A stretch of DNA of 64,000 bases from Aquimarina sp. MAR_2010_214 (GTDB taxonomy: Bacteria > Bacteroidota > Bacteroidia > Flavobacteriales > Flavobacteriaceae). The notes below the pieces were generated by a model. The model worked only from the letters and a program-made list of their open reading frames with translations. It had not been told where the DNA came from and ran no database searches. Shown piece after piece: positions 55,346-64,000 of the stretch (the stretch's first letter is position 1; each line of letters starts with the position of its first letter). Both the position numbers and the translations under genes were made by a program. Where the stretch lies: assembly GCF_002846555.1 (NCBI RefSeq), contig NZ_PJMS01000001.1, positions 5,418,501-5,482,500 on the forward strand, given 5' to 3'.

Positions 55346-56047
55346 TTATGCAGGTTCGTTTAATAAATCTAAGAAATCTACAGCATTTGCTTCCATACTG
55401 TGGATCACCTTATCTGTACGAACCACCAAATGGTTATACCCTATATAGGCTACAATTCCTACTACTAGTCCACCAACAGTTGTTGTCATAGCCGTATAAA
55501 TACCTTCGGCCAAAACACCCATATCTGCAGTTCCTGAACTTGATGCCAGATTATGGAATGCCAAAATCATACCAATTACTGTTCCTAGAAAACCAATCAT
55601 AGGAGCAGCTCCTGCTACTGTAGCAAGAATACTAACATTTTTTTCTAATTTATATACTTCTAATCGACCAGCATTTTCGATTGCTTTATTAATATCTTCT
55701 AGCGAATGACCTATTCTCGAAATCCCCTTTTCGGTCAATCTTGCTATAGGATTATTCGTCTGTGCGCATAAAATTTTTGCGGCTTCAATTTTACCACTTA
55801 CTACGCTATCTTTAATTTTATCCATAAAACTTTCATCATATTTTGAAGCTGCTTTAATGGCAAAAATTCTTTCAAAATAAATATACACTGCGACAAACAG
55901 TAACACAAAAAGAATCGATATGATTACGATTGCTCCTGTTCCACCACTAAGTAAAAGATCCATAATGGATAATGAATTCTCTTCTACTTGCGGATCAATT
56001 TCTGGGGTATTTTGGGCTAAAGCACCAAGCATTGGTATATACGTCAT
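55346..56047 (-). CDS. exbB: MotA/TolQ/ExbB proton channel protein
   Basis: A 233-residue channel subunit with three TMs (about 33-52, 139-160, 184-206). AGAAPMIGFLGTVIGMI and TTVGGLVVGIVAYIGYN are the two channel-lining helices typical of the family. The gene starts a TonB-energising operon. A perfect 14-bp palindrome lies 20 bp upstream of its start. Confidence 0.93.
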   Translation of the reverse strand: MTYIPMLGALAQNTPEIDPQVEENSLSIMDLLLSGGTGAIVIISILFVLLFVAVYIYFERIFAIKAASKYDESFMDKIKDSVVSGKIEAAKILCAQTNNPIARLTEKGISRIGHSLEDINKAIENAGRLEVYKLEKNVSILATVAGAAPMIGFLGTVIGMILAFHNLASSSGTADMGVLAEGIYTAMTTTVGGLVVGIVAYIGYNHLVVRTDKVIHSMEANAVDFLDLLNEPA

Positions 56048-56067
56048 TTTGATTTTGTTAATTTAGT

Positions 56068-56081
56068 GTTAGTATACTAAC
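56068..56081. promoter_or_regulatory. 14-bp palindrome before exbB
   Basis: GTTAGTATACTAAC, perfect on both strands, in the 69-bp gap between nhaB and exbB. A role as operator for the TonB motor genes is possible; no regulator can be named. Confidence 0.45.
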
Positions 56082-56116
56082 GTTATTTCTGTAGGTAAAG
56101 TATGTTATTATTATTC

Positions 56117-57652
56117 TTATAGCATATATATTACTCCTAATAAACCAATCACTCCAAGCACTATAGTATATGGAAAAGCCATCTTTACCATTTTGGTATA
56201 GGATAATCCAATTAACGGTGCTAAAGAAGAGGTTAGTAAAAATAAGAACGCTGCCTGACCATTAGGTGTTGCAACACTAGGTAAATTTGTTCCTGTATTG
56301 ATTGCAATTGCCAATTTTTCAAATTGTTCTCGTGAAATTGCTCCATTATCAAAAGCTTGTTTAACTTCTCCTATATATACTGTTGCAACAAAAACATTAT
56401 CACTAATCATCGATAACACTCCATTAGCAACATAAAACATAGAAGGTTGTTGACTCGGATCTAAAGACAAGGCCCAATCAATAATTGGTGTAAAAAGATG
56501 TTGATCATGAATCATCGCTACTATAACAAAGAAAACTACGATTAGACCGGTAAACGGAAGTGCTTCTTCAAAAGCTTTTCCTAATTGATGCTCTTCTGTA
56601 ATCCCCATAAAGGCAGTTTGAACAACAATTAATGCCAACCCTATAAAACCAACTGGCGCTATATGCCATGCTAAACCAACAATCAAAAGTAATGCTGATA
56701 TTGCCTGTACTATTAATCCATATTTTGATTTATCAGATCTATTTGCATCTTCATCTTCTGTATAATTTTCTATAATTTTTCTGGCTACTTCTGGTAATTT
56801 TGCTCCAAACCCGAATGTTTTTGTGCTTTCTAAAATTACTGTTGTGACCAATCCTGCTCCTAGCACTGGTAACGAAACCGGAGCCATTTTTAAAAAGAAT
56901 TGTATAAAATCCCACCCCATTCGTTCTCCTATCAATAAGTTTTGAGGTTCACCAACCAAAGTACAAACACCTCCTAGGGCAGTACCTACAACACCGTGCA
57001 TCACTAAACTCCTCAAAAAACTTCTAAACTGCTCTAAAGTTTCTCCACTTAATTCTTTTCTATCTAACACACCACTCTCATCATAATCTCCCGATCCAGA
57101 ATGAATTTTGTGATATACTCCATAGAACCCTACTGCAACGCTAATTAAAACAGCTGTCACTGTTAAGGCGTCCAAAAATGCAGAAAGTACTGCCGCTAGA
57201 AATACAAATAATAGCGACAATACCATTTTAGATTTTATTTTGGTAAATACTTTACTAAAAATATACATTAATAAAGGCTTCATAAAGTATATACCTGCAA
57301 CCATAAAAACCAATAGCAAAACTACCTCTAAGTTTTGAACTACTTCAACATAAACTCCACTCATAATCTTTTCTCCTTTATGGTTAAGGATTGGGTTATG
57401 ATCTGCATCTAACATTGGAGTAGGAAAAGAATTAGTCAATCTTAATGCTAAAATTTCTATTGCCAACAACCCTCCTGATTGTAACGGATAACATTTAAGC
57501 GCCATTGCAAGGGTAAAAATAAATTCACCAATAAATATCCAGGCTGTTATCGTCTTTCCGAAAAGGAAAAAAGAAAATACATTAAAAATCAAAAATCCGA
57601 TCATTACGGTTTTATACCATTTCGGACTGCTCCCTAAAAAATACTTGAACAT
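56117..57652 (-). CDS. nhaB: Na+/H+ antiporter NhaB
   Basis: A 511-residue membrane antiporter with about 10-12 TM segments. ALKCYPLQSGGLLAIE (about 46-61) matches the NhaB N-terminal signature, and GGVCTLVGEPQNLLIGERMGW and NTGTNLPSVATPNGQAAF are the conserved transport motifs. It exports Na+ and fits a marine lifestyle. It lies 27 bp after the dehydrogenase gene. Confidence 0.93.
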   Translation of the reverse strand: MFKYFLGSSPKWYKTVMIGFLIFNVFSFFLFGKTITAWIFIGEFIFTLAMALKCYPLQSGGLLAIEILALRLTNSFPTPMLDADHNPILNHKGEKIMSGVYVEVVQNLEVVLLLVFMVAGIYFMKPLLMYIFSKVFTKIKSKMVLSLLFVFLAAVLSAFLDALTVTAVLISVAVGFYGVYHKIHSGSGDYDESGVLDRKELSGETLEQFRSFLRSLVMHGVVGTALGGVCTLVGEPQNLLIGERMGWDFIQFFLKMAPVSLPVLGAGLVTTVILESTKTFGFGAKLPEVARKIIENYTEDEDANRSDKSKYGLIVQAISALLLIVGLAWHIAPVGFIGLALIVVQTAFMGITEEHQLGKAFEEALPFTGLIVVFFVIVAMIHDQHLFTPIIDWALSLDPSQQPSMFYVANGVLSMISDNVFVATVYIGEVKQAFDNGAISREQFEKLAIAINTGTNLPSVATPNGQAAFLFLLTSSLAPLIGLSYTKMVKMAFPYTIVLGVIGLLGVIYML

Positions 57653-57679
57653 AGTTTTACTCGGTTAATACAATTAATA

Positions 57680-58906
57680 TTATATCAGCTGTCTAAGAGC
57701 TATCTCAAACGCCGTTTTACTGATATTAGTTTCTGTTTGTTTTTCATTATAAGTATCCTGAATCGCTTTCTTTATGGTTTCTGAAGTATCCTTAAAAATA
57801 GCTTCATCAGTCATTTGTACTTTTCGCTCCATGAAATAAGCAAATACTCTTGCCATTCCGCAATTAGAAATAAAATCTGGAATCAGGCTTACGCGCTCAT
57901 CGGTGTATTCCATTATTGGTCCAAAAAATATTTCGCTATCAGCGAAAGGGACATTGGCTCCACATGAAATAACTTCTAAACCAGAATCAATCATTTTGGT
58001 AATTTGATCTTTGGTAATCAATCTAGATGCTGCACAAGGGGCAAAAATCTCGGTTTGCAAGGACCATATTTTTTCATTCATTTCATCAAAAGGAATGCGC
58101 TGTTCACTATACAGTTTATTTCCTCTTTTATTTAAATACAATTGTTTTATTTCTTCAAATGAAAAACCATCCTCGTTAATAAGTCCTCCAGCATGATCAA
58201 TTATCCCCACAATCTTTGCTCCCATCTCAGAAAGATAATATGCTGCTGCGGATCCTACATTACCGAAACCTTGCACTACAGCTTTTTTCCCTTTTACTTC
58301 ACCGCCATAAATGGCATAATAATGTCGTACCGCCTCTGCAACTCCATACCCTGTAATCATATCTGCTACAGTATATTTTTTGGTAACATCGGGAGAAAAC
58401 ATGGTATTCTCTAATACTTTAATTACGCCCTGGCGTAACTGACCTATTCTATTTATTTTATCAGCTTCAGTTGGTTGAAAATGACCATTAAATACACCTT
58501 CCTGAGGATGCCATACTCCACATTCTTCGGTAATAGGTATAACCTCATGGATTTCATCTACGTTAAGATCTCCTCCTGTACCATAATAACTCTTTAACAA
58601 AGGAGATACAGCTTTATACCATCTCTTAAGAACTCCTTTTTTACGAGGATCATCGGGATCAAAATTAATCCCCGACTTGGCTCCTCCTATTGCAGGGCCA
58701 GATACTGTAAATTTGACTTCCATTGTTTTTGCTAAAGAAAGAACCTCATTCATATCTAATCCTTTACGCATTCTGGTTCCTCCACCTGCAGCACCACCTC
58801 TCAATGAATTTATAACTGTCCATCCTTCTGCTTCAGTTTCAGCATCTTTCCAATTAAAAACTATCTCGGGTGTTTTATTCTCGTATTTACTTAATAACTC
58901 TTTCAT
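57680..58906 (-). CDS. Glu/Leu/Phe/Val-family amino-acid dehydrogenase
   Basis: A 408-residue NAD(P)-dependent oxidative deaminase. GGAAGGGTRM and GPAIGGAKSGINFDP (with the catalytic-site Lys) lie in the N-terminal domain, and the Rossmann motif GFGNVGSAAAYYL in the second. The GDH signature Asp in GGDLNVDE is present. Its close homologues in flavobacteria are annotated as glutamate or leucine dehydrogenase; specificity is not certain here. It leads a unit with nhaB. Confidence 0.92.
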   Translation of the reverse strand: MKELLSKYENKTPEIVFNWKDAETEAEGWTVINSLRGGAAGGGTRMRKGLDMNEVLSLAKTMEVKFTVSGPAIGGAKSGINFDPDDPRKKGVLKRWYKAVSPLLKSYYGTGGDLNVDEIHEVIPITEECGVWHPQEGVFNGHFQPTEADKINRIGQLRQGVIKVLENTMFSPDVTKKYTVADMITGYGVAEAVRHYYAIYGGEVKGKKAVVQGFGNVGSAAAYYLSEMGAKIVGIIDHAGGLINEDGFSFEEIKQLYLNKRGNKLYSEQRIPFDEMNEKIWSLQTEIFAPCAASRLITKDQITKMIDSGLEVISCGANVPFADSEIFFGPIMEYTDERVSLIPDFISNCGMARVFAYFMERKVQMTDEAIFKDTSETIKKAIQDTYNEKQTETNISKTAFEIALRQLI

Positions 58907-59375
58907 TCTTAAAATTTCAATTTATTGAATAACCAATTGTTTTTAAAAAAAACATTTTAAAAAACAACATACTCATTTTATCCTATCTTTTTAATTAAAT
59001 AATCCTCCATTACGGAGGTTAGAGTTGAGCCATATTACCAGATATTACAATAAATCGAATTATAGTCTAAATGCGACTTCACAAATATAAAAAACTAAAC
59101 ATGGCAAAAGCTTAAATAAAAATAAAATTATGGTAATTAAACAGCAGTTTTTTTACTTCAAAAAAAATAATCCATGGCATTTTTACATCCCTTATACAAA
59201 TCTCCTATACTTTATCTTAAAAAATGATTATCTCAAAAAATCAAAAAAACAGTAAAACTATCATATTATAGCTTATATTTGTGGTATTAATAACAAAATC
59301 GTGATTATCTCGATTTATTTTCATTGAAAGTGAAAATTTCGTGTTATGCACGCACAGTAAATTATAAAGAAAATT
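58907..59375. other. Divergent gap between dehydrogenase and acyl-CoA dehydrogenase
   Basis: 469 bp with no gene. A small stem around CCTCC-ATTA-CGGAGG (about 59011-59030) lies in the dehydrogenase leader. The near-palindrome at 59342-59359 is the other visible feature. Promoters for both genes are here. Confidence 0.4.
59342..59359. promoter_or_regulatory. Near-palindrome TGTTATGCACGCACAGTA
   Basis: Fourteen of 18 bases match the perfect palindrome at 16593-16610, including the ATGC-CGCA core. It ends 16 bp before the acyl-CoA dehydrogenase start at 59376. Both genes are in acyl metabolism, which would fit one regulator. Confidence 0.35.
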
Positions 59376-60518
59376 ATGGACTTCAAATTATCCGAAGAGC
59401 AGTTAATGATACGCGACGCAGCTCGTGATTTTGCTAAAACAGAACTATTACCTGGTGTAATCGAACGTGATAACAAACAAGAATTCCCTAAAGAACAAGT
59501 AAGAAGAATGGGAGAACTTGGATTTTTAGGAATGATGGCTTCTCCAGAGTATGGTGGTGGTGGAATGGACACTATTTCTTATGTTTTGGCAATGGAAGAA
59601 TTATCCAAAGTAGATGCCTCTTGTTCTGTAATTGTATCTGTAAACAATTCTTTGGTATGTTGGGGCCTTGACACTTTTGGAAATGCTGAGCAAAAAGAAA
59701 AATATTTAACTAAACTTACTACAGGAGAATCAATAGGAGCTTTTTGCCTATCTGAACCTGAAGCGGGTAGTGATGCTACTTCTCAAAAAACAACTGCCAT
59801 TGATAAAGGCGACCACTATATCCTAAATGGAACAAAAAACTGGATTACCAATGGTAATTCTGCCGATTATTATTTAGTTATTGCTCAAACAGATAGAGAA
59901 AAAAAGCATAAAGGCATCAACGCTTTTATTGTTGAAAAAGGATGGGAAGGATTTGAAGTTGGACCAAAAGAAGATAAATTAGGAATCAGAGGAAGTGACA
60001 CACATTCTCTTATATTTAACGATGTAAAAGTTCCTAAGGAAAATCGAATTGGTGAAGATGGTTTTGGATTTAAGTTTGCTATGAAAACATTAGCCGGAGG
60101 TCGTATAGGAATCGCTGCACAAGCATTAGGGATTGCAGCTGGAGCATATGAATTAGCAAAAGAATATGCTAAGGTTCGCAAAGCTTTTGGCACAGAAATT
60201 ATGAATCACCAAGCAATTGCTTTTAAACTTGCCGACATGCATGTACAGATTGAAGCTGCCCGTATGTTAGTTTATAAAGCTGCAATGGACAAAGATAACC
60301 ATGAGAACTATGACTTATCTGGTGCTATGGCAAAACTAGCTGCGTCTCAAGCTGCAATGGATGTTAGTATAGAAGCTGTACAAATTCATGGTGGTAATGG
60401 TTTTGTTAAAGAATATCACGTAGAACGATTAATGAGAGATGCAAAAATCACACAGATATATGAAGGTACCAGCGAGATACAAAAAATCGTAATTTCAAGA
60501 AGTATTCTTAGAGATTGA
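59376..60518 (+). CDS. Acyl-CoA dehydrogenase
   Basis: A 380-residue FAD enzyme of beta-oxidation type. Signature segments: GAFCLSEPEAGSDA, ILNGTKNWITNGN, the FAD-binding RKAFGTEIMNHQ and HGGNGFVKEYHVERLMRDAKI; the catalytic Glu is in IYEGTSEIQK near residue 367. Length is standard. It ends at a strong terminator. Chain-length preference (short or branched chain) cannot be read directly. Confidence 0.95.
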   Translation: MDFKLSEEQLMIRDAARDFAKTELLPGVIERDNKQEFPKEQVRRMGELGFLGMMASPEYGGGGMDTISYVLAMEELSKVDASCSVIVSVNNSLVCWGLDTFGNAEQKEKYLTKLTTGESIGAFCLSEPEAGSDATSQKTTAIDKGDHYILNGTKNWITNGNSADYYLVIAQTDREKKHKGINAFIVEKGWEGFEVGPKEDKLGIRGSDTHSLIFNDVKVPKENRIGEDGFGFKFAMKTLAGGRIGIAAQALGIAAGAYELAKEYAKVRKAFGTEIMNHQAIAFKLADMHVQIEAARMLVYKAAMDKDNHENYDLSGAMAKLAASQAAMDVSIEAVQIHGGNGFVKEYHVERLMRDAKITQIYEGTSEIQKIVISRSILRD

Positions 60519-60540
60519 TTAGTTAAAACTCTCTAATAAA

Positions 60541-60574
60541 AAAGCCCAAACTATAATCTGTAGTTTGGGCTTTT
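60541..60574. terminator. Terminator after acyl-CoA dehydrogenase
   Basis: Arms AAAGCCCAAACTA and TAGTTTGGGCTTT form a perfect 13-bp stem with a seven-base loop and T-run. It may also stop the convergent peptide gene. Confidence 0.88.
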
Positions 60575-60611
60575 GTGTTATTTATTTTAACCTAGATTAG
60601 TTACATCATTA

Positions 60612-60812
60612 CTATTTCCTAATAAAACTACATTTTGTTTCCTCAACATTACAAGGAGACTCAGAATCACAACCATCACTATTACAAAGATTATTAAGTA
60701 TGGAACCGATTTCTTGAAAACCACCACCTCTCACATCATATATCATCGGGTTATCTAATTTTGTTATTTTAATTTTTTGAAGATTGATTTTAATTTTACT
60801 CTTTCTTTTCAT
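60612..60812 (-). CDS. Orphan RiPP (lanthipeptide-like) precursor peptide
   Basis: A 66-residue small protein; an upstream frame to 60869 is less likely than ATG 60812. The basic leader KIKINLQKIKITKL resembles Bacteroidetes class I lanthipeptide or rSAM-RiPP leaders (repeated L/I-x-K pattern), followed by a Gly-Gly-Gly site (residues 29-31) where cleavage would occur. The core has four cysteines (C43, C48, C54, C61) and several Ser/Thr, suitable for thioether or disulfide bridges. No LanB, LanC, radical SAM or peptidase-transporter gene is visible nearby, so it would depend on a distant machinery. It might instead be a disulfide-bonded peptide. Confidence 0.6.
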   Translation of the reverse strand: MKRKSKIKINLQKIKITKLDNPMIYDVRGGGFQEIGSILNNLCNSDGCDSESPCNVEETKCSFIRK

Positions 60813-60942
60813 GGTTTCTTTTGTATTAATGGATGCATCAAAAGTAATGAAGAAACAATCTTGTAGCATCTATTAAAAATCATTTACAGGTCAAAATTTA
60901 TAAATTTTCACCTTATTTCACTACAAATACAAGCAGCCCAAA

Positions 60943-62646
60943 CTAATTTCCATACTTTTTCATAAACTCTGCAGGATTACATCCTTTTTGTTTAGAAAAA
61001 GCTGTAACAAAAGATTGTAGGTTATTAAAACCAACTTCTTTTGCCATTGACTTGATCGAGTAATGTTTAAAATTTTTATTTTGCTCTATCTGTTGTAAAC
61101 AATATCCAATTCTCAAATCATTAATATAATTTGCAAAATTCTTTTTCTTCTCCATGTTAATCACCTTGGATAAATAGGTAGAATTTGTTTTTAAGTTTTT
61201 CGAAACCTTATTTAAAGTAAGATCGTTTTTTAAATATCCTTTATTATCTTCAAAATCGTTCAACTTCTCAAGTATTTCTTTTTTTAATTTAGTTGAAAAA
61301 TTCTTACTTGACTTCACACTCTTCCTCTCTTTATTCTCCAAAACTTTAACCTTCTCTAATTCCCTATTTAATTCAATTTTATAATTATTTTTTCTTTTCT
61401 TAGAAAAATAGATATATAAAGAACTTACAATTATGATCAAAAAGACACTAAACGCTATTGACTTATAAGTTAAAACTTTATTGTCATTTCTAATTTCACT
61501 TATCAAGTGATCTTTATCTTTGATCAACTGTGGTATATCGTACTTTTTTACAATGGAGTGATTTAATCGGCTATATTTTATATTAGAAACGTTTTCATAC
61601 CGTAACAGTTTTTTCATTATTTCTAACTGATTCCTTTGATCTTTATTCTTTTTATAGTGATCAAGCAATAATGTAAACGCTTCTCTTATTTCTAATCTAT
61701 AATTTGACTCATTAGTAATTTCATCTACTTTCTTTAAATATTGTAATGCTTTTCGTTCTTCTTTTAGTTGCAAATAGGTTTTCCCCAAATACAGATACCC
61801 CTTTCTTACATTTACATCATTGACATCTTCTTCAGATAAAATCAATGCTTTATCCAAACTATCGATAGCCGATTGGTATTCTTCTCTATAGTAACTATTG
61901 ATTCCGTAAGCAAATAAAAGATTCGGGTAATGATGCTTATAAGTATTAGACAGACTAGCTTTTATTCCTTTTTTAAGATAAAAGTATGCCGAATCATAGT
62001 GCTTAAGTCGATTATAACTATCAGACAATTTATACAACGTAGCTACATAAATCTGACTACGTCTTAAAACACTATTCTCCTGTTTCATTAAATAATTATA
62101 ATTCTCTTTATACACCAATAGTGCTTCTTTCTCTTTTCCCAGAATGGTTTTTAACAATGCAATATTATGTTTTAAACCAATCAATTGTCGTTTATTGTTA
62201 TTCCTTTCCGCATATTCTTTAGCAACTAAATATGCTTCTAATGCTTCATAATGTTGTTCTATTGTACTTAATATATTTCCTTTTATCATATATCCTGTAG
62301 AAGGATAATGGTTATTTCGTAACTTTTTTGTTATTTCTATTATAGAGTCTGCATATAGTAATGATATTTTAGGTTGCTTTTTGTAGATAGAAAGAAACAT
62401 TTGGTATCCATCTGCTATCCTTTCATTATTAATCTGTTTTTTCGCTTTAAAAATATAAGTATCCGCAAGTTTTCGTTTATAAACAGAATCGAGGTCTTTC
62501 CCTTTCCAAAACTCAATTGCTAATTCCTGTAATGTTTTATTTTGTAATGAATTTTTAAAGGTATCCTGTTCTGCTTTTAGTTCTTGCATAGAATATAAAG
62601 TAGACATAAAACATCCTAATACAACAAACGAGTAGATAGCTTTCAT
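60943..62646 (-). CDS. TPR-TM-AraC hybrid sensor regulator
   Basis: A 567-residue protein common in flavobacteria. N-terminal signal/anchor, then TPR repeats (about 60-350, e.g. YQSAIDSLDKALILSEED), a TM helix (SIAFSVFLIIIVSSLYIYF, about 397-416), a basic coiled linker, and a C-terminal AraC-type HTH (about 460-565: LTLNKVSKNLKTNSTYLSKV, SIKSMAKEVGFNNLQSFVTAF). The layout implies peptide or ligand sensing outside and DNA binding inside the cytoplasm. It lies 130 bp upstream of the RiPP-like gene on the same strand, so it might sense or control that peptide. Confidence 0.9.
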   Translation of the reverse strand: MKAIYSFVVLGCFMSTLYSMQELKAEQDTFKNSLQNKTLQELAIEFWKGKDLDSVYKRKLADTYIFKAKKQINNERIADGYQMFLSIYKKQPKISLLYADSIIEITKKLRNNHYPSTGYMIKGNILSTIEQHYEALEAYLVAKEYAERNNNKRQLIGLKHNIALLKTILGKEKEALLVYKENYNYLMKQENSVLRRSQIYVATLYKLSDSYNRLKHYDSAYFYLKKGIKASLSNTYKHHYPNLLFAYGINSYYREEYQSAIDSLDKALILSEEDVNDVNVRKGYLYLGKTYLQLKEERKALQYLKKVDEITNESNYRLEIREAFTLLLDHYKKNKDQRNQLEIMKKLLRYENVSNIKYSRLNHSIVKKYDIPQLIKDKDHLISEIRNDNKVLTYKSIAFSVFLIIIVSSLYIYFSKKRKNNYKIELNRELEKVKVLENKERKSVKSSKNFSTKLKKEILEKLNDFEDNKGYLKNDLTLNKVSKNLKTNSTYLSKVINMEKKKNFANYINDLRIGYCLQQIEQNKNFKHYSIKSMAKEVGFNNLQSFVTAFSKQKGCNPAEFMKKYGN

Positions 62647-62786
62647 ATGTATTCTAATCAGGAATAAGAATCAATTTTAACAAAATTTTAAACAAACATA
62701 CAAAGAATATTAATCATCAAAAGATTCATCTAGATAAGGTGAACTTTTATGATCAACCTTTTTTTTAAAAGATTATACGAAACGTC

Positions 62787-63659
62787 TTATCGGCTCCAAT
62801 CCATATTGACATAGTATTCCTCAATATATTCTTTAAGGATAGCAATATCCTCTTTTGATGTTAGATCTGGCACATGTTCTGATATCGGTATCCCAATAAT
62901 TGATGTTGGATGTTCTTTTACCATATTTAATAGTGCTGTAGGAAGTTCTTTTTCATTCCTTTTTTCATTAACCGGGCAATTCACTACATATTCCTGAAAC
63001 ATGGCTCCATTAAATTTAAAAATATTCATACTTACTCGAAGTTTACCAGATCCATCTTTATAGAGCTCACTGTCTTCGACTGATGGTTTTTCTATTATAT
63101 TTTTCAAAAACCCTTCTTCATCCAAAGATACCAGAGCAAATCGAGCTATCCGTTGCAAACTAAATTGCAACGTATCTCTATCATAACTCACAAAAGCATT
63201 TACATGATCGGTACTGCGTAAAGCTTTTAAAGCAGCTTCAGAATACAAATTATCGCTATTACAAACGGTATAGGTTTCACTATTCAGTTCTGGATATTGT
63301 GTGATTGCCTGATGAAGAGCATCTGCGGTTCCAAAAGGTTTCTCTCTATCTTTTGGGATATATTGTATTGCATAGTTAATAGTGAGACCATGAAAATTAT
63401 TTCCACCAGGATTATCTCCATAAAACTCTTTTATCAGGTTTTCTTTTTCTCCAATAACAATGAATATATGTTTATACCCTGCCTCTTTAGCATTATACAA
63501 AAGATAATCCATCACAGGTCTCCCACTTGCATCTATACTAATAAGAGATTTTGATCTCGTATTAGCTTGCGCTGTTAAGTCTGTACTTAATCCGGTTTTT
63601 ATCGCCTTCTTCATTCGTGAAGACGCTCCTCCTGCCAAAATGATTAAATTTTCATGCAT
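62787..63659 (-). CDS. Sugar-phosphate nucleotidyltransferase
   Basis: A 290-residue NTP_transferase. N-terminal LIILAGGASSRMKKA holds the nucleotide-binding LxGGxxxR motif, followed by RSKSLISIDASGRPVMDY, and YTVCNSDNLYSE provides the metal Asp. It lies 14 bp after the GHMP kinase gene, so the two probably make an activated sugar: kinase then nucleotidyl transfer. The identity of the sugar is unknown. Confidence 0.85.
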   Translation of the reverse strand: MHENLIILAGGASSRMKKAIKTGLSTDLTAQANTRSKSLISIDASGRPVMDYLLYNAKEAGYKHIFIVIGEKENLIKEFYGDNPGGNNFHGLTINYAIQYIPKDREKPFGTADALHQAITQYPELNSETYTVCNSDNLYSEAALKALRSTDHVNAFVSYDRDTLQFSLQRIARFALVSLDEEGFLKNIIEKPSVEDSELYKDGSGKLRVSMNIFKFNGAMFQEYVVNCPVNEKRNEKELPTALLNMVKEHPTSIIGIPISEHVPDLTSKEDIAILKEYIEEYYVNMDWSR

Positions 63660-63673
63660 AATTTCTCCTTGCT

Positions 63674-64000
63674 TTAAACAACTCTTGCTCCAGAGTCTAC
63701 GTTTACAATATAAGCTGTTTTACCTTCTCGTTTAATAGCTTCTACAACGTATTGCTCCTTATCTTTTGGAGCTATAGCGACAATACTACCTCCTCCACCT
63801 GATCCAACAATTTTAACTCCATAAGCCCCAGCTTCGATTGCACTATCTACCATTTTATCTATTACCGGAACAGTTATTTTAAGAATATTTTTTAGAATAA
63901 GATGATGCTGATTCATCAAATCCCCTATATACTTCATATCAGGATTTTCTTTTCTAAATTCCTGTAAAGCTTTAAGGGTTATAGCATGATTTTTCAATGC
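63674..64000 (-). CDS. GHMP-family sugar kinase, C-terminal part (cut by window)
   Basis: The last 108 or so residues of a GHMP kinase that begins beyond the window end; the preceding codon is GCA (Ala), so the frame continues outward. GAYGVKIVGSGGGGSIVAI is the C-terminal GHMP glycine-rich motif 3. Together with the following nucleotidyltransferase it looks like a salvage pair for a sugar. Galactokinase-like, mevalonate-kinase-like and heptose kinase types share this end, so the exact type is open. Confidence 0.8.
   Translation of the reverse strand, partial: ALKNHAITLKALQEFRKENPDMKYIGDLMNQHHLILKNILKITVPVIDKMVDSAIEAGAYGVKIVGSGGGGSIVAIAPKDKEQYVVEAIKREGKTAYIVNVDSGARVV

Noticed and set aside
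1..64000. CRISPR arrays, prophage, plasmid or toxin-antitoxin modules
   Set aside because: No repeat-spacer pattern, phage structural genes, partition or replication genes, or toxin-antitoxin pairs were seen on reading the window; the IS is the only mobile element.

Overview
The window is AT-rich DNA from a member of the Bacteroidetes, almost certainly a gliding marine flavobacterium (Flavobacteriaceae, Aquimarina-like). The evidence is the T9SS/gliding pair porV and gldJ, a protease with a T9SS sorting domain, many short flavobacterial lipoprotein signals, TAnnTTTG-type -7 promoter elements and a lack of Shine-Dalgarno sequences. The species cannot be named from the sequence alone.

Layout. 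0.1-2.4 kb: purK-purE, then a gap with orphan hairpins that may encode small RNA. 2.4-7 kb: an M3 oligopeptidase converging on a secreted multidomain M28 protease. 7.5-10.9 kb: a GbsR-type regulator and an uncharacterised four-gene operon (membrane protein, methyltransferase, TIGR01777 oxidoreductase, SRPBCC protein); both promoters carry the same inverted repeat. 11-12.1 kb: an ECF sigma factor followed by two tandem 84-residue anti-sigma-like proteins, the second with a degraded zinc motif. 12-16.4 kb: a UbiA-like membrane protein, gcvP and a truncated haemoglobin. 16.6-20.7 kb: a ketoacyl synthase III, a methyltransferase-like protein, a glycosyltransferase and a TlpA-like lipoprotein. 20.9-23.5 kb: TetR, SDR and amine oxidase, with TetR-type operators before both TetR and SDR. 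23.5-27.4 kb: PafA-like phosphatase, an MlaEF-type ABC pair and a LysE exporter. 27.5-29.7 kb: an HxlR-nudC-DinB-YciI operon. 29.8-31.4 kb: an intact IS1595-type element with an 8-bp target duplication, inserted just upstream of a flavin-binding-fold gene and beside the tail of a lost gene. 32.7-36.4 kb: an operon of SprT, lipoprotein, manC and DUF389. 36.6-41.3 kb: envelope lipoproteins, including a YfbK/DUF4349 pair and a divergent membrane protein with no usable ATG, GTG or TTG start. 41.3-51.3 kb: SDR, M28 lipoprotein, pdhC-pdhA, cdd, porV, gldJ and murF; porU, expected between porV and gldJ, is absent. 51.3-58.9 kb: DUF2652, tRNA-Val, folC, a TonB-ExbD-ExbB energiser, nhaB and an amino-acid dehydrogenase. 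59.4-64 kb: acyl-CoA dehydrogenase, an orphan RiPP-like precursor, a TPR-AraC regulator, and a sugar nucleotidyltransferase with a GHMP kinase cut by the window end.

Most of the window is chromosomal core. The less ordinary parts are the GbsR regulon, the ECF/anti-sigma duplication, the orphan precursor peptide, the start-less membrane protein, the missing porU and the IS scar. No CRISPR array, prophage or plasmid functions were seen.
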